In this document: positions 8,790 through 16,330 of the stretch, piece by piece
Layout of the letters: the number at the start of each line of letters is the position of its first letter
How positions within the stretch are numbered: the stretch's first letter is position 1
Assembly: GCF_024790395.1 (NCBI RefSeq)
Contig: NZ_JAJISC010000004.1
Location: 372,001-436,000 of the forward strand
Origin: Halomonas dongshanensis
GTDB lineage: Bacteria > Pseudomonadota > Gammaproteobacteria > Pseudomonadales > Halomonadaceae
Length of the DNA: 64,000 nt
Direction: 5' to 3'
Translations under genes and position numbers: made by a program
The notes under the pieces: generated by a model
Seen by the model: only the letters and a program-made list of their open reading frames with translations
The model's database searches: none
Told to the model about the DNA's origin: nothing

Positions 8790-10244
8790 ATGAATGACAA
8801 CGATTTCAACATCAAGCACATCGATCCAACCCTCTACAACGAGGATTTGGCCCCGCTGAAACCAGAAAAACGCAGTTGGGGCGCCTTCGAGATCTTCAAC
8901 GTGTGGTCTAACGACATTCAGAGCCTGTTCGGCTATACCTTGGCAGCCTCACTCTTTCTCTCTTATGGCCTGAACGGCTGGGCGGTCATGGCGGCCATCG
9001 TGCTGGCGGGGGTGATCGTGATGTTTCTGGTCAATCTGACCGGCAAACCGAGCGTCAAGTACGGCATTCCTTTCCCGGTCATGATTCGCGCAAGCCTTGG
9101 CGTGCGCGGGGCCAATCTGCCCGCCATGCTACGCGCCATCGTGGGTATCTTCTGGTACGGGGTGCAGACTTACTTCGCCTCCACCGCCGTGGCCCTGCTG
9201 ATCACAGCGCTCTTCGGTGCAGGCAGCGGCGCCACCTTCCTGGGCCTTTCTGGCGTTGCCTGGCTCTCCTTCGTGATCGTCTGGGTGTTTCAGATCGCGA
9301 TTTTCTGGCAGGGCATCGAGCGCATCAAACACTTCCTCAACTGGGCGGGGCCGCTAGTGTATCTGGTGATGATCGCACTAATGTTGGTCGTGTGGTACCA
9401 GGCAGGAAGCGAGCTGTTGCCCGCCGTTGGCAGCATCTTCAGTGGCGAAGGCGAGCGCAGTACCAGCAGCGTCGCCGCCTTCTTTGCCATCGTCGGCACC
9501 ATGGTGGCCTACTTCGCTGCGGTGGTGATCAACTTTGGCGACTTCACCCGCTTCGTCAAGACCGAGCGCCAAATGAAGCTTGGCAACCTGTTGGGGCTTC
9601 CCCTCAACATCGCCTTTTTCTCCTTCATCGCGCTGATCATCACCGCAGGAACGCTGGTGCTCTTCGGCGAAGCGCTGACCAACCCGGCCGATATCGTCGA
9701 GCGGGTCGACTCGCTACCGCTAACCATCGTCGCGGCTCTGACCTTCTTCGCCGCTACCGTGGGCATCAACCTGGTGGCCAACTTCATTCCTCCCGCCTAC
9801 GACTTGGCGAACCTGTTCCCCAGCAAGATCAGCTTCAAACTGGGTGGGCTGATCACGGCAGTGATTGCTTTCTTCGTTGGTGGCCTGTGGGTGGCGGTCA
9901 TCAGCCAGATTGGCGTACCCGGCTTCGTCAACGCGCTGGGCGCAGTGGTAGCCCCCTTCTACGGCATCATCGTGGTGGATTACTACCTGCTGCGCCGCCA
10001 GCGGCTCTGTTTGCAGGAGCTGTTCAACTCGTCCCCGGACAGCGCCTACTACTACACCAACGGCTGGAACACGCATGCACTGATCGCCTTCGCGCTGGCT
10101 GCTCTGTTCTCGCTCTCAACGGTAGTGGTACCCGCCATGAGCGCGCTCGACGGCTACGGCTGGATGATGGGAGCGGCACTGGGTGGGCTACTCTACTTCC
10201 TTCTGGCTCGCCAGAACGTTCTGGTGACGGCCAATGCCTATTGA
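8790..10244 (+). CDS. NCS1 family permease, PucI/Fur-like (probable allantoin or related purine transporter)
   Basis: A 484-residue, roughly 12-segment NCS1 symporter. The WSNDIQSLFGYTLAASLFL region near residue 40, SVKYGIPFPVMIRASLGVRG near residue 87 and INFGDFTRFVKTERQM near residue 247 are typical of the branch that contains allantoin (PucI) and uracil/uric acid (Fur) transporters. GAGAG precedes the ATG. It lies 24 bases downstream of another NCS1 gene and ends before a strong bidirectional terminator. Transport of allantoin or urate is inferred from pathway context only. Confidence 0.87.
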   Translation: MNDNDFNIKHIDPTLYNEDLAPLKPEKRSWGAFEIFNVWSNDIQSLFGYTLAASLFLSYGLNGWAVMAAIVLAGVIVMFLVNLTGKPSVKYGIPFPVMIRASLGVRGANLPAMLRAIVGIFWYGVQTYFASTAVALLITALFGAGSGATFLGLSGVAWLSFVIVWVFQIAIFWQGIERIKHFLNWAGPLVYLVMIALMLVVWYQAGSELLPAVGSIFSGEGERSTSSVAAFFAIVGTMVAYFAAVVINFGDFTRFVKTERQMKLGNLLGLPLNIAFFSFIALIITAGTLVLFGEALTNPADIVERVDSLPLTIVAALTFFAATVGINLVANFIPPAYDLANLFPSKISFKLGGLITAVIAFFVGGLWVAVISQIGVPGFVNALGAVVAPFYGIIVVDYYLLRRQRLCLQELFNSSPDSAYYYTNGWNTHALIAFALAALFSLSTVVVPAMSALDGYGWMMGAALGGLLYFLLARQNVLVTANAY

Positions 10245-10280
10245 TAGGAAATGAGGGCAAACAAGCGATAAAAAGAGAAA

Positions 10281-10315
10281 CGCGGAGCCACGTTCATCGT
10301 GGCTCCGCGCTTTTT
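10281..10315. terminator. Bidirectional rho-independent terminator
   Basis: A 12-base perfect stem (CGCGGAGCCACG with its complement) around a TTCAT loop, followed by TTTTT on the plus strand and flanked by an A-rich stretch on the left that gives a T-tract on the minus strand. It separates the NCS1 pair from the convergent GntR gene, whose stop codon it overlaps. Confidence 0.85.
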
Positions 10316-11018
10316 AGTCGCTGGCGAAAATCTGCTGTAGGTCGGGTATGGCGTTGTCCTCCTCGACCATGGAGAGCGACGCTTCGATGGCTTTTAGGTG
10401 ACGGCTCATGAACGCCTTGGCGCGCTCGCCGTTACCCGCCTCCAGATAGCCAATGAGATCGTCGTGGTCGTGAGATTCACAGCCCAAATGGCCTCGGTGA
10501 CCGTAGACGGCCAGAATGAGCGAAGAGCGCGAGCAGAGCCGTTCGACGAACTCGGCAAGCGTCGCGTTACCGGCAAGCTGCGCCAAACGCAGATGAAACG
10601 CGGCAGAGAGACGAATGGCTAGGCTTTGATCGCCGCTTTTCAGCGCTTGGCGCTCCTCTTGCGCCATTTTCCTGAGCGCTTCGATATCCTCCGACGTAAT
10701 ACGTTTGGCGGCATCGACCATCAAGCTGCATTCGATCAACTGGCGGGCGGCGAAGACGTCGCGCGCCTCCTCTGCCGATGGCCGCGTCACGCTGGCTCCA
10801 CGCCGAGGCGTCAGGGTGACCAACTGCTCCAAAGCCAAGCGCTGGAGAATCTTGCGAATACCGGTACGACTGACCCCAAACACCTCGGCCAGAGCGTCTT
10901 CACGCAGCCGCGCGCCCGGCTTCAACCGGTGTTCGATGATGGCATCGCTCACGGCGCGATAGATCACCTCGTGGCGAACATCGCCTTCACGCGTAGTACG
11001 CGTCTTAGCCTCACTCAC
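10314..11018 (-). CDS. GntR/FCD-family regulator, probable repressor of the ureide genes
   Basis: A 234-residue regulator with an N-terminal winged helix (about residues 15-80; EDALAEVFGVSRTGIRKILQRL is the HTH) and a C-terminal all-helical FCD ligand domain (about 88-215) with metal/ligand histidines such as H143. The start is GTG at 11018, two bases after the uraH stop, so translation is probably coupled. Being co-transcribed with uraH and surrounded by allantoin genes, it is the natural candidate to bind the TTGTATACAA palindromes found in the two divergent promoters. Hpx-type GntR regulators elsewhere play such a role; the effector is unknown. Confidence 0.88.
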   Translation of the reverse strand: MSEAKTRTTREGDVRHEVIYRAVSDAIIEHRLKPGARLREDALAEVFGVSRTGIRKILQRLALEQLVTLTPRRGASVTRPSAEEARDVFAARQLIECSLMVDAAKRITSEDIEALRKMAQEERQALKSGDQSLAIRLSAAFHLRLAQLAGNATLAEFVERLCSRSSLILAVYGHRGHLGCESHDHDDLIGYLEAGNGERAKAFMSRHLKAIEASLSMVEEDNAIPDLQQIFASD

Positions 11019-11020
11019 CG

Positions 11021-11374
11021 CTAGCTGCCTCGATAGGTCGAGTAGCCATAAGGCGACAGCAGCAGCGGCACATGGTAGTGCGCGGCACTATCGCTTACGC
11101 CAAAGCGTAGCGGTATCAGGTCAAGAAAAAGGGGCTCGGATGCCGTCCCACCATGGCGGCGCAAATAGTCACCGGCATGAAACTGCAGTTCGTATTCGCC
11201 TGGCGTCAGCGCTTCACCTTCGAGTAACGGAGCATCGCAGCGGCCATCGGCGTTGGTCATCGTCTGCGTAAGCAGAACGCGGTTGCCTGCTTCGAGACGA
11301 TACACCTCGACGCAAATGCCCTCCCCCGGGCAGCCGTTGGCGGTATCCAGCACATGCGTGGTAAGACGCCCCAT
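11021..11374 (-). CDS. uraH: 5-hydroxyisourate hydrolase (transthyretin-like)
   Basis: A 117-residue transthyretin-fold enzyme that hydrolyses 5-hydroxyisourate to OHCU, the second step of urate degradation. The family hallmarks are present: [14 protein letters not shown] at the N-terminus, the [20 protein letters not shown]-terminus with the YRGS tetrapeptide as the last four residues, and the catalytic His/Arg pattern. AAAGGAGC precedes the ATG. It is transcribed with the downstream gntR and is divergent from uraD, so both sides of the divergent promoter serve urate breakdown. No urate oxidase is seen in this window. Confidence 0.96.
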   Translation of the reverse strand: MGRLTTHVLDTANGCPGEGICVEVYRLEAGNRVLLTQTMTNADGRCDAPLLEGEALTPGEYELQFHAGDYLRRHGGTASEPLFLDLIPLRFGVSDSAAHYHVPLLLSPYGYSTYRGS

Positions 11375-11487
11375 GAAAGCTCCTTTCGTTATTGATTCGC
11401 TTAGTCGCTCATTTTAGTAACGCGCGTTGCCAGCGTATCGTTATGCGTAATCACGGCTGAGCAAAAGGGTACCGCTTGGTTTTTTTG

Positions 11488-11497
11488 TTGTATACAG
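11488..11497. promoter_or_regulatory. Probable GntR operator 3 (TTGTATACAG)
   Basis: Nine of ten bases match the TTGTATACAA palindrome. It lies about 33 bases upstream of uraD, in the divergent region shared with uraH-gntR, and would allow the regulator to control uraD and its own operon at once. Confidence 0.55.
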
Positions 11498-11529
11498 TGT
11501 AGACACTCACTCCTTCTGCGAGCGCCGCC

Positions 11530-12069
11530 ATGTCCCTTTGCGAAACGCTGTCTCCGCCGCCGAGTTCGCTCGCGCTTCCCGACTTTCTCGATCGCTATGC
11601 AAGCGTGGTGGAGCACTCACCCTGGGTCGCCGAGAGGGCTTGGCAGCAAGGTATGAGCGTAGCGCAGGATACGCCCGACGGCCTAGCAGAGCGGCTGGGC
11701 AACGTTCTCATGGCAGCGCCGCGCAAGGAGCAGATCGACGTCATTCGTGCCCACCCGGATCTTGCCGGTAAGGCAGCGCTTGCCGGTGAACTGACGCGCG
11801 CCTCGCTCGATGAGCAGGCAGGCGCCGGACTCGATCAGTGCTCGCCTGATGAGTTTGCCCTCTTCGAGCGTCTTAACGCTGCCTACAAGGCGCGTTTTGG
11901 TTTTCCTTTCGTGGTCGCGGTCAAGGGGCTCGACCGCCACGCCATTCTTGCTGCCTTCGAAGAGCGTTTGACCCACGACGAGGAGCAGGAGCGCGAAACG
12001 GCGATCACCCAGATCATCAAGATCGTGCGCCTGCGACTGCACGCCATGACCGCAGCCGCGTCCGCATAG
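11530..12069 (+). CDS. uraD: OHCU decarboxylase
   Basis: A 179-residue all-helical enzyme that decarboxylates 2-oxo-4-hydroxy-4-carboxy-5-ureidoimidazoline to (S)-allantoin. The catalytic His lies in AHPDLAGKAALAGELT (about residues 77-92), followed by the conserved AYKARFGFPFVVAVKG stretch near residue 118 and the ETAITQIIKIVRLRL C-terminal helix. There is no clear Shine-Dalgarno sequence before the ATG, but the N-terminus fits the family. It is divergent from uraH-gntR. Because it makes the S enantiomer, the racemase in this cluster is most useful for allantoin formed spontaneously or taken up. Confidence 0.95.
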   Translation: MSLCETLSPPPSSLALPDFLDRYASVVEHSPWVAERAWQQGMSVAQDTPDGLAERLGNVLMAAPRKEQIDVIRAHPDLAGKAALAGELTRASLDEQAGAGLDQCSPDEFALFERLNAAYKARFGFPFVVAVKGLDRHAILAAFEERLTHDEEQERETAITQIIKIVRLRLHAMTAAASA

Positions 12070-12105
12070 TCGAGCCCTCCCAGGCCACCACGCTCAGCGC
12101 AAAAA

Positions 12106-12138
12106 CGCCGCCGCCGGAGTGACCGGCGGCGGCGCTTT
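12106..12138 (+). terminator. GC-rich hairpin after uraD
   Basis: A 12-base perfect stem of CGCCGCCGCCGG with its complement around an AGTGA loop, followed by only three T residues. It is probably the terminator for uraD and possibly for the convergent phasin gene, since AAAAA lies on its left side. Confidence 0.6.
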
Positions 12139-12205
12139 CATGCACTAGGCTTTACTCGATACTCATCAGCATCGCGCCAGCCTAGTGCGACTCTGGGGCC
12201 AGAGA

Positions 12206-12577
12206 TCAAGCTGCCGTGGTGGCTTGGCTAGCGGCACTCTTGGCCTTGTTCGCGCTCTCTTCGACGCTCTTCTGACTATCCTGAATGAAGCTCTGGCTGA
12301 GCGACGACATTTTCTCGGTATCGCCTTTGACGCGCTCCATCAGATTGGAGGCGGTCTTCTGCTGGCTTTCGACGGCACGTTTGAAGCTATCGACATCTTT
12401 GACGTCGAGCCAGGTACGCGCCTGGGTCAGGGTCATATCGGTATAGGCCCGTGCAGCGTCGAGCTGGGCATGGGTCAGTTGATCCACATAGTCCAGCGCG
12501 GCGCGCGTGTAGCTGCGCATGGGGCTAACGAAAATGGCATCGAACTGTTGGCTGGTCTTCTCGGCAGAACCGTTCAT
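12206..12577 (-). CDS. Phasin family protein
   Basis: A 123-residue, almost wholly helical protein with the heptad-like pattern of Phasin_2 proteins, which coat polyhydroxyalkanoate granules. It starts with a conserved-looking FDAIFVSPMRSYTRAALDYVDQ segment and ends in an Ala/Lys/Ser-rich tail. The ATG at 12577 follows GAGGAG; the longer frame to 12652 is discarded. No PHA synthase or depolymerase is nearby, so it is a stand-alone gene here. Assignment rests on composition and motif style rather than catalytic residues. Confidence 0.75.
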   Translation of the reverse strand: MNGSAEKTSQQFDAIFVSPMRSYTRAALDYVDQLTHAQLDAARAYTDMTLTQARTWLDVKDVDSFKRAVESQQKTASNLMERVKGDTEKMSSLSQSFIQDSQKSVEESANKAKSAASQATTAA

Positions 12578-12782
12578 CGCGACATCTCCTCGGGCGAGCA
12601 ATTCTTGAGCGCAGGTGCGCATTGGATCAATGAGCATGGACGCATCGCCCATGCTTTTTACGACCTTTCGAGTTGAAAGCTAGCAGGGAGTTTTGTGCAC
12701 CGCAACATGATTTTTAGTGGCTTTCATGTAACGCTTCAATGCCCTATCCATAAGCCTCTATAAAACCAATCAATTAGGATAA

Positions 12783-13478
12783 TTAGCCAAGATGACGAAC
12801 AGTCAAGGCGCTGCCCGCTACACCGCCGTTTATCTTAAGCATACGCTCAAACCAAGCCGCCACAGGACCGTCGTCGGCCCAGAGCGGCGTGCGCGAGACG
12901 ACGTGCGCCCACATTAGGCTCCCCATTAGCAGGTAGTCGGCTCCCGCTGGCGCCTCGCCATCGAGAAAGTCGCTTTGTGCCAGCACGTCACGCATGGGCG
13001 CTAAGGCGGTGGCTAGCTGCCTCCATCCCGCTTCGGGGTCGTGCAGCGCCTCCAAGCGATTGCCAAAACGCGTCTCGCGGCTTTCGCGGAAATAGGCGCG
13101 ATCATCGGGATGAATGGCGTCGAGCAAATCGAGGATGATGATGCGAACCAGCGCCGGGTTAACGCTACGATCGACCAGAGACTTGATCAGCAAAGCGCGC
13201 TGATAGGCCATACCCTCGCCGAGTAGCGGCGCATCAGGATAGGTGGCGTCTAAATAGCGCAGGATCTCGAAGCTATCGGTGACCACGGTGTCACCATCGC
13301 ACAGCACCGGCACCTTGTCGTAGTCGGCAAAGGCCAAGGCCTCTTTTTGCTGAAAACGCCAGGGTTTGGCAGTCACCTTAAGCCCCTTGTGCGCCAGTGC
13401 CAGCTTCACGCGCCAGCAGTAAGGAGAGAAGCGCAGGCGTTCATCGCGGCCGCAAAGGTCGTAAAGCGTACGAGTCAT
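12783..13478 (-). CDS. Glutathione S-transferase family protein
   Basis: A 231-residue GST-fold protein. The N-terminal thioredoxin-like domain (residues 1-80) has LYDLCGRDERLRFSPYCWRVKLALAHKGL with a possible catalytic Ser/Cys near residues 18-21, then the cis-proline motif DKVPVLCDGDTVVTDSFEILRYLD (about residues 54-77). The C-terminal helical domain follows to residue 225. It resembles the LigE/LigF-like or uncharacterised bacterial GSTs. GGGAG precedes the ATG. Substrate unknown; no linked pathway gene is obvious. Confidence 0.82.
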   Translation of the reverse strand: MTRTLYDLCGRDERLRFSPYCWRVKLALAHKGLKVTAKPWRFQQKEALAFADYDKVPVLCDGDTVVTDSFEILRYLDATYPDAPLLGEGMAYQRALLIKSLVDRSVNPALVRIIILDLLDAIHPDDRAYFRESRETRFGNRLEALHDPEAGWRQLATALAPMRDVLAQSDFLDGEAPAGADYLLMGSLMWAHVVSRTPLWADDGPVAAWFERMLKINGGVAGSALTVRHLG

Positions 13479-13850
13479 GGCGATAGGCTCCCTGAAAGAG
13501 AAGTAAGTCAGCGCGAGCTCGTGCCCGCGTCTTCATCATCGGCGCTTGGGCGTTGCCCTCGCAAGCCTTTCGTATGCGCTGTCAATTAGTCTAATGCCAT
13601 GGCATCTCCGCCAAGCTGACCCATACTCGATAAACACCATCGATACATAGACTTATCGATACCGGCATCGATTCGCCATGGCCCTTTGGCATCGTCTCTG
13701 AGAGGTAGGCCCCACGCTTCCATATAGCCAGGGTACCGGGCTCGGTCGTATCGTCTGGCTGTCTTGGCAGCCACGCAAGGCTTACGTAGCGATCACTGCT
13801 TCATTGCGCCACCCAACATCGTCATAACAAGCAAGGGGGAAGCTTCGCCC
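13479..13850. other. Intergenic region upstream of lldP
   Basis: 372 bases with no gene I can support. A 62-codon minus-strand frame (13586-13774) begins at GTG without a ribosome binding site and has no recognisable family. The region presumably contains the lldP promoter. I see no TGGT-N-ACCA site of the LldR/GlcC type in it. Confidence 0.5.
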
Positions 13851-15545
13851 ATGAACGACACTCTACTCGCACTGCTGGCATTTCTGCCGCTGCTGCTGGC
13901 AGGCATTCTGCTGGTTGGCTTCAAGATACCGGCACGGATAGCCATGCCGCTGGTGTTTCTTACGGCAGCACTCATCGGCCTGACCGTGTGGGACATGTCC
14001 TTCACCCGCATTGCCGCTTCTACCTTCCAGGGGCTGATCCAGACGGCGGGGCTTTTGTGGATCATCTTCGGCGCCATCCTCCTACTCAATACGCTCAAGC
14101 ACTCTGGCGGCATTACCGCCATCCGTAACGGCTTCTCGGGCATCAGCCCCGACCGCCGGGTGCAGGCGCTGATCGTTGCGTGGCTTTTTGGCTGTTTCAT
14201 CGAGGGCGCATCGGGCTTTGGCACACCCGCTGCCGTGGCCGCCCCGCTGCTCGTGGCGCTGGGCTTTCCGGCCATGGCAGCCGTGGTGGTAGGCATGATG
14301 CTGCAGTCCACTCCGGTCTCCTTTGGTGCGGTAGGCACGCCGATCATCGTTGGCGTGGGCAGCGGGCTAGATCAAGCGGGCATTGCAGCGCAGTTGGAGG
14401 CCAATGGCTCTAGCTGGGACGTGTTTTTCCAACTGATCACCAGCGAAGTCGTCATCGTTCATGGCATCGTCGGGCTGCTCATGCCGCTGATTCTGGTCAC
14501 CGTCATGGTGCGTTTCTTCGGCGCCAACCGCTCCTGGAGCGAGGGCTTGTCGATTGCCCCGTTCGCTATCTTCACCGGCCTCGCTTTCGTCATCCCCTAT
14601 ATGCTGGTGGGCGTTTTCCTGGGGCCGGAATTCCCCTCGATGATCGGCGCCATGGTGGGGCTTGCCATCGTCGTTCCGGCAGCGCGCAAAGGCTTTTTAC
14701 TGCCCAAGGACACCTGGGACTTCCCCGACACCAAATCCTGGCCCGACGAGTGGATCGGCAACCTTAGCATCAAGCTCGATGACGTGACCGGCAAGACCGC
14801 CATCTCTACTTTCAAAGGTTGGGTGCCTTACGTGCTCTTGGCGCTGTTCTTGGTGGCCTCGCGCACCATCGAGCCCCTGCGCGTAGCGCTGAACTCGCTG
14901 AGCCTGCGCTGGAGCAACATCCTGGGTGAGGCGGGCATCAGCGGCAGCGTCGAGCCCCTCTACCTTCCGGGCGGGCTGATTCTGATCGTCGTGTTGATCA
15001 CCTACTTCCTGCACCGCATGAATCCAGGACAGATGCGCGCAGCCGTTTCGGAGTCGACCAAGACGATCTTCGGCGCTGGGTTCGTATTGATCTTCACCGT
15101 GCCGATGGTGCGGATTTTGATCAACTCGGGCGTCAACGGTGCAGATCTCGCCTCCATGCCCGTGGTAATGGCTCAGGCGGTCGCCAATGGCGTCGGCGAT
15201 ATCTACCCCTTCTTTGCTCCCGCCATCGGGGCATTGGGCGCCTTCATCGCCGGTTCCAACACCGTCTCCAACTTGATGCTGGCAGATTTCCAGTTCAACG
15301 TCGCTCAGACCCTCGGTGTCTCCACGGCGATGATGGTGGCGCTGCAGGCCGTAGGTGCCGCCGCGGGTAACATGATTGCGATCCACAACGTGGTCGCGGC
15401 TTCGGCAACGGTCGGCCTCTTGGGACGCGAAGGCGCCACCATTCGCATCACCATCCTACCGACGATCTACTACCTGGTGTTTGCTGGCACGCTCGGCCTT
15501 CTGGCCTTCTATCTGCTCGGTGTGACCGATGGGCTGATGGGCTAG
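13851..15545 (+). CDS. lldP: L-lactate/glycolate permease, LctP family
   Basis: A 564-residue carrier of the LldP/GlcA family (usual length about 550-560) with some 12-14 membrane segments. It imports L-lactate, D-lactate or glycolate with protons. Recognisable parts are [21 protein letters not shown] near residue 120, [15 protein letters not shown] near residue 160 and the [13 protein letters not shown] block near residue 475. The ATG at 13851 has AAGGGGGA ten bases upstream. It is monocistronic here; no lldD or lldEFG follows. The nearby D-2-hydroxyacid dehydrogenase and the glycolate oxidase operon suggest glycolate or lactate as cargo. Confidence 0.9.
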   Translation: MNDTLLALLAFLPLLLAGILLVGFKIPARIAMPLVFLTAALIGLTVWDMSFTRIAASTFQGLIQTAGLLWIIFGAILLLNTLKHSGGITAIRNGFSGISPDRRVQALIVAWLFGCFIEGASGFGTPAAVAAPLLVALGFPAMAAVVVGMMLQSTPVSFGAVGTPIIVGVGSGLDQAGIAAQLEANGSSWDVFFQLITSEVVIVHGIVGLLMPLILVTVMVRFFGANRSWSEGLSIAPFAIFTGLAFVIPYMLVGVFLGPEFPSMIGAMVGLAIVVPAARKGFLLPKDTWDFPDTKSWPDEWIGNLSIKLDDVTGKTAISTFKGWVPYVLLALFLVASRTIEPLRVALNSLSLRWSNILGEAGISGSVEPLYLPGGLILIVVLITYFLHRMNPGQMRAAVSESTKTIFGAGFVLIFTVPMVRILINSGVNGADLASMPVVMAQAVANGVGDIYPFFAPAIGALGAFIAGSNTVSNLMLADFQFNVAQTLGVSTAMMVALQAVGAAAGNMIAIHNVVAASATVGLLGREGATIRITILPTIYYLVFAGTLGLLAFYLLGVTDGLMG

Positions 15546-15599
15546 GCGGCTCTCCATCGCCGAAACATCGCACACTTAACACTCAATACCTAAAACGTA

Positions 15600-15630
15600 C
15601 AGCAGCCCGGGGTGGTCCCCCGGGCCGCTG
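15600..15630. terminator. Stem-loop between lldP and the convergent gamma-CA gene
   Basis: CAGCAGCCCGGGG, a TGGT loop and a near-complementary right arm with one bulge form a strong GC-rich stem. There is no T-tract, so intrinsic termination is uncertain. Its position between convergent genes is typical of a shared terminator. Confidence 0.45.
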
Positions 15631-15678
15631 GTGTGTGTCACCTACCGCTGTGACTAACGCTTCGCTGTGTCGCTGAGA

Positions 15679-16203
15679 TTAATCGACTCGCGTGAGCTTC
15701 TCGGCATGCAGGCGGGCGCGCTCGACGTAGCTCTGGGCGTTGAGTTTGAGCTTGCCCACGGCCTCCTCCGAAAGCGTACGTACCACGCGGGCGGGCGAGC
15801 CCACGATCAATGAGTTGGGCGGAAAGGTCGCGCCCTCTTTTACCAAAGCCCCTGCACCCACTAGGCTGTTTTTACCGATCACCGCACCGTTCAAAACCAC
15901 CGCCTGAATACCAATGAGACAGCCATCCTCCACCGTACAGCCGTGCAGCATCGCTTGGTGGCCCACGGTCACCCCACGCCCCACCTTGAGCGGAAAACCG
16001 GGATCGGCATGCAGTACCGCGCCATCCTGGATATTGCTCTCCTCCCCCACCTCCAGCGGGTCGCTGTCGCCACGCAGCACGGCCTGATACCAGACGCTAG
16101 CGCGATCCTTGAGCACTACCCGGCCGATGACGTCTGCCGTCTCGGCAACGTAAACATCCTCACCTATCTGGGGTCTTGCATCGTCGTATTGATAAATCGC
16201 CAC
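15679..16203 (-). CDS. Gamma-carbonic-anhydrase-like left-handed beta-helix protein (YrdA/PaaY family)
   Basis: A 174-residue hexapeptide-repeat protein. The metal-site histidines of the gamma class are visible in the LHADPGFPLKVGRGVTVGHQAMLHG stretch (about residues 65-90), with ADVIGRVVLKDRASVW at the N-terminal turns and a C-terminal helix. Members are zinc or iron hydrolases or anhydrases; some act as thioesterases on CoA esters. The start is GTG at 16203 after AAGGAG. It lies 127 bases downstream of the large FAD/Fe-S gene on the same strand and may be the last cistron of that operon, but the gap leaves this open. Confidence 0.88.
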   Translation of the reverse strand: MAIYQYDDARPQIGEDVYVAETADVIGRVVLKDRASVWYQAVLRGDSDPLEVGEESNIQDGAVLHADPGFPLKVGRGVTVGHQAMLHGCTVEDGCLIGIQAVVLNGAVIGKNSLVGAGALVKEGATFPPNSLIVGSPARVVRTLSEEAVGKLKLNAQSYVERARLHAEKLTRVD

Positions 16204-16330
16204 CGTGCGCTCCTTGATTATGGATACTCTGTTATGGGTGCATGCTACTGGTACTTGATTGTTAATAGTCGGCTATTCGTACCGCGACGGGCGTGATTAG
16301 GCGCCCGTGACGCCGCCCAGAAACGCCTCT

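Noticed and set aside
13586..13774. A 62-codon minus-strand frame between the GST and lldP genes
   Set aside because: GTG start without a ribosome binding site and no recognisable family. A short gene cannot be ruled out, but the sequence does not support one.
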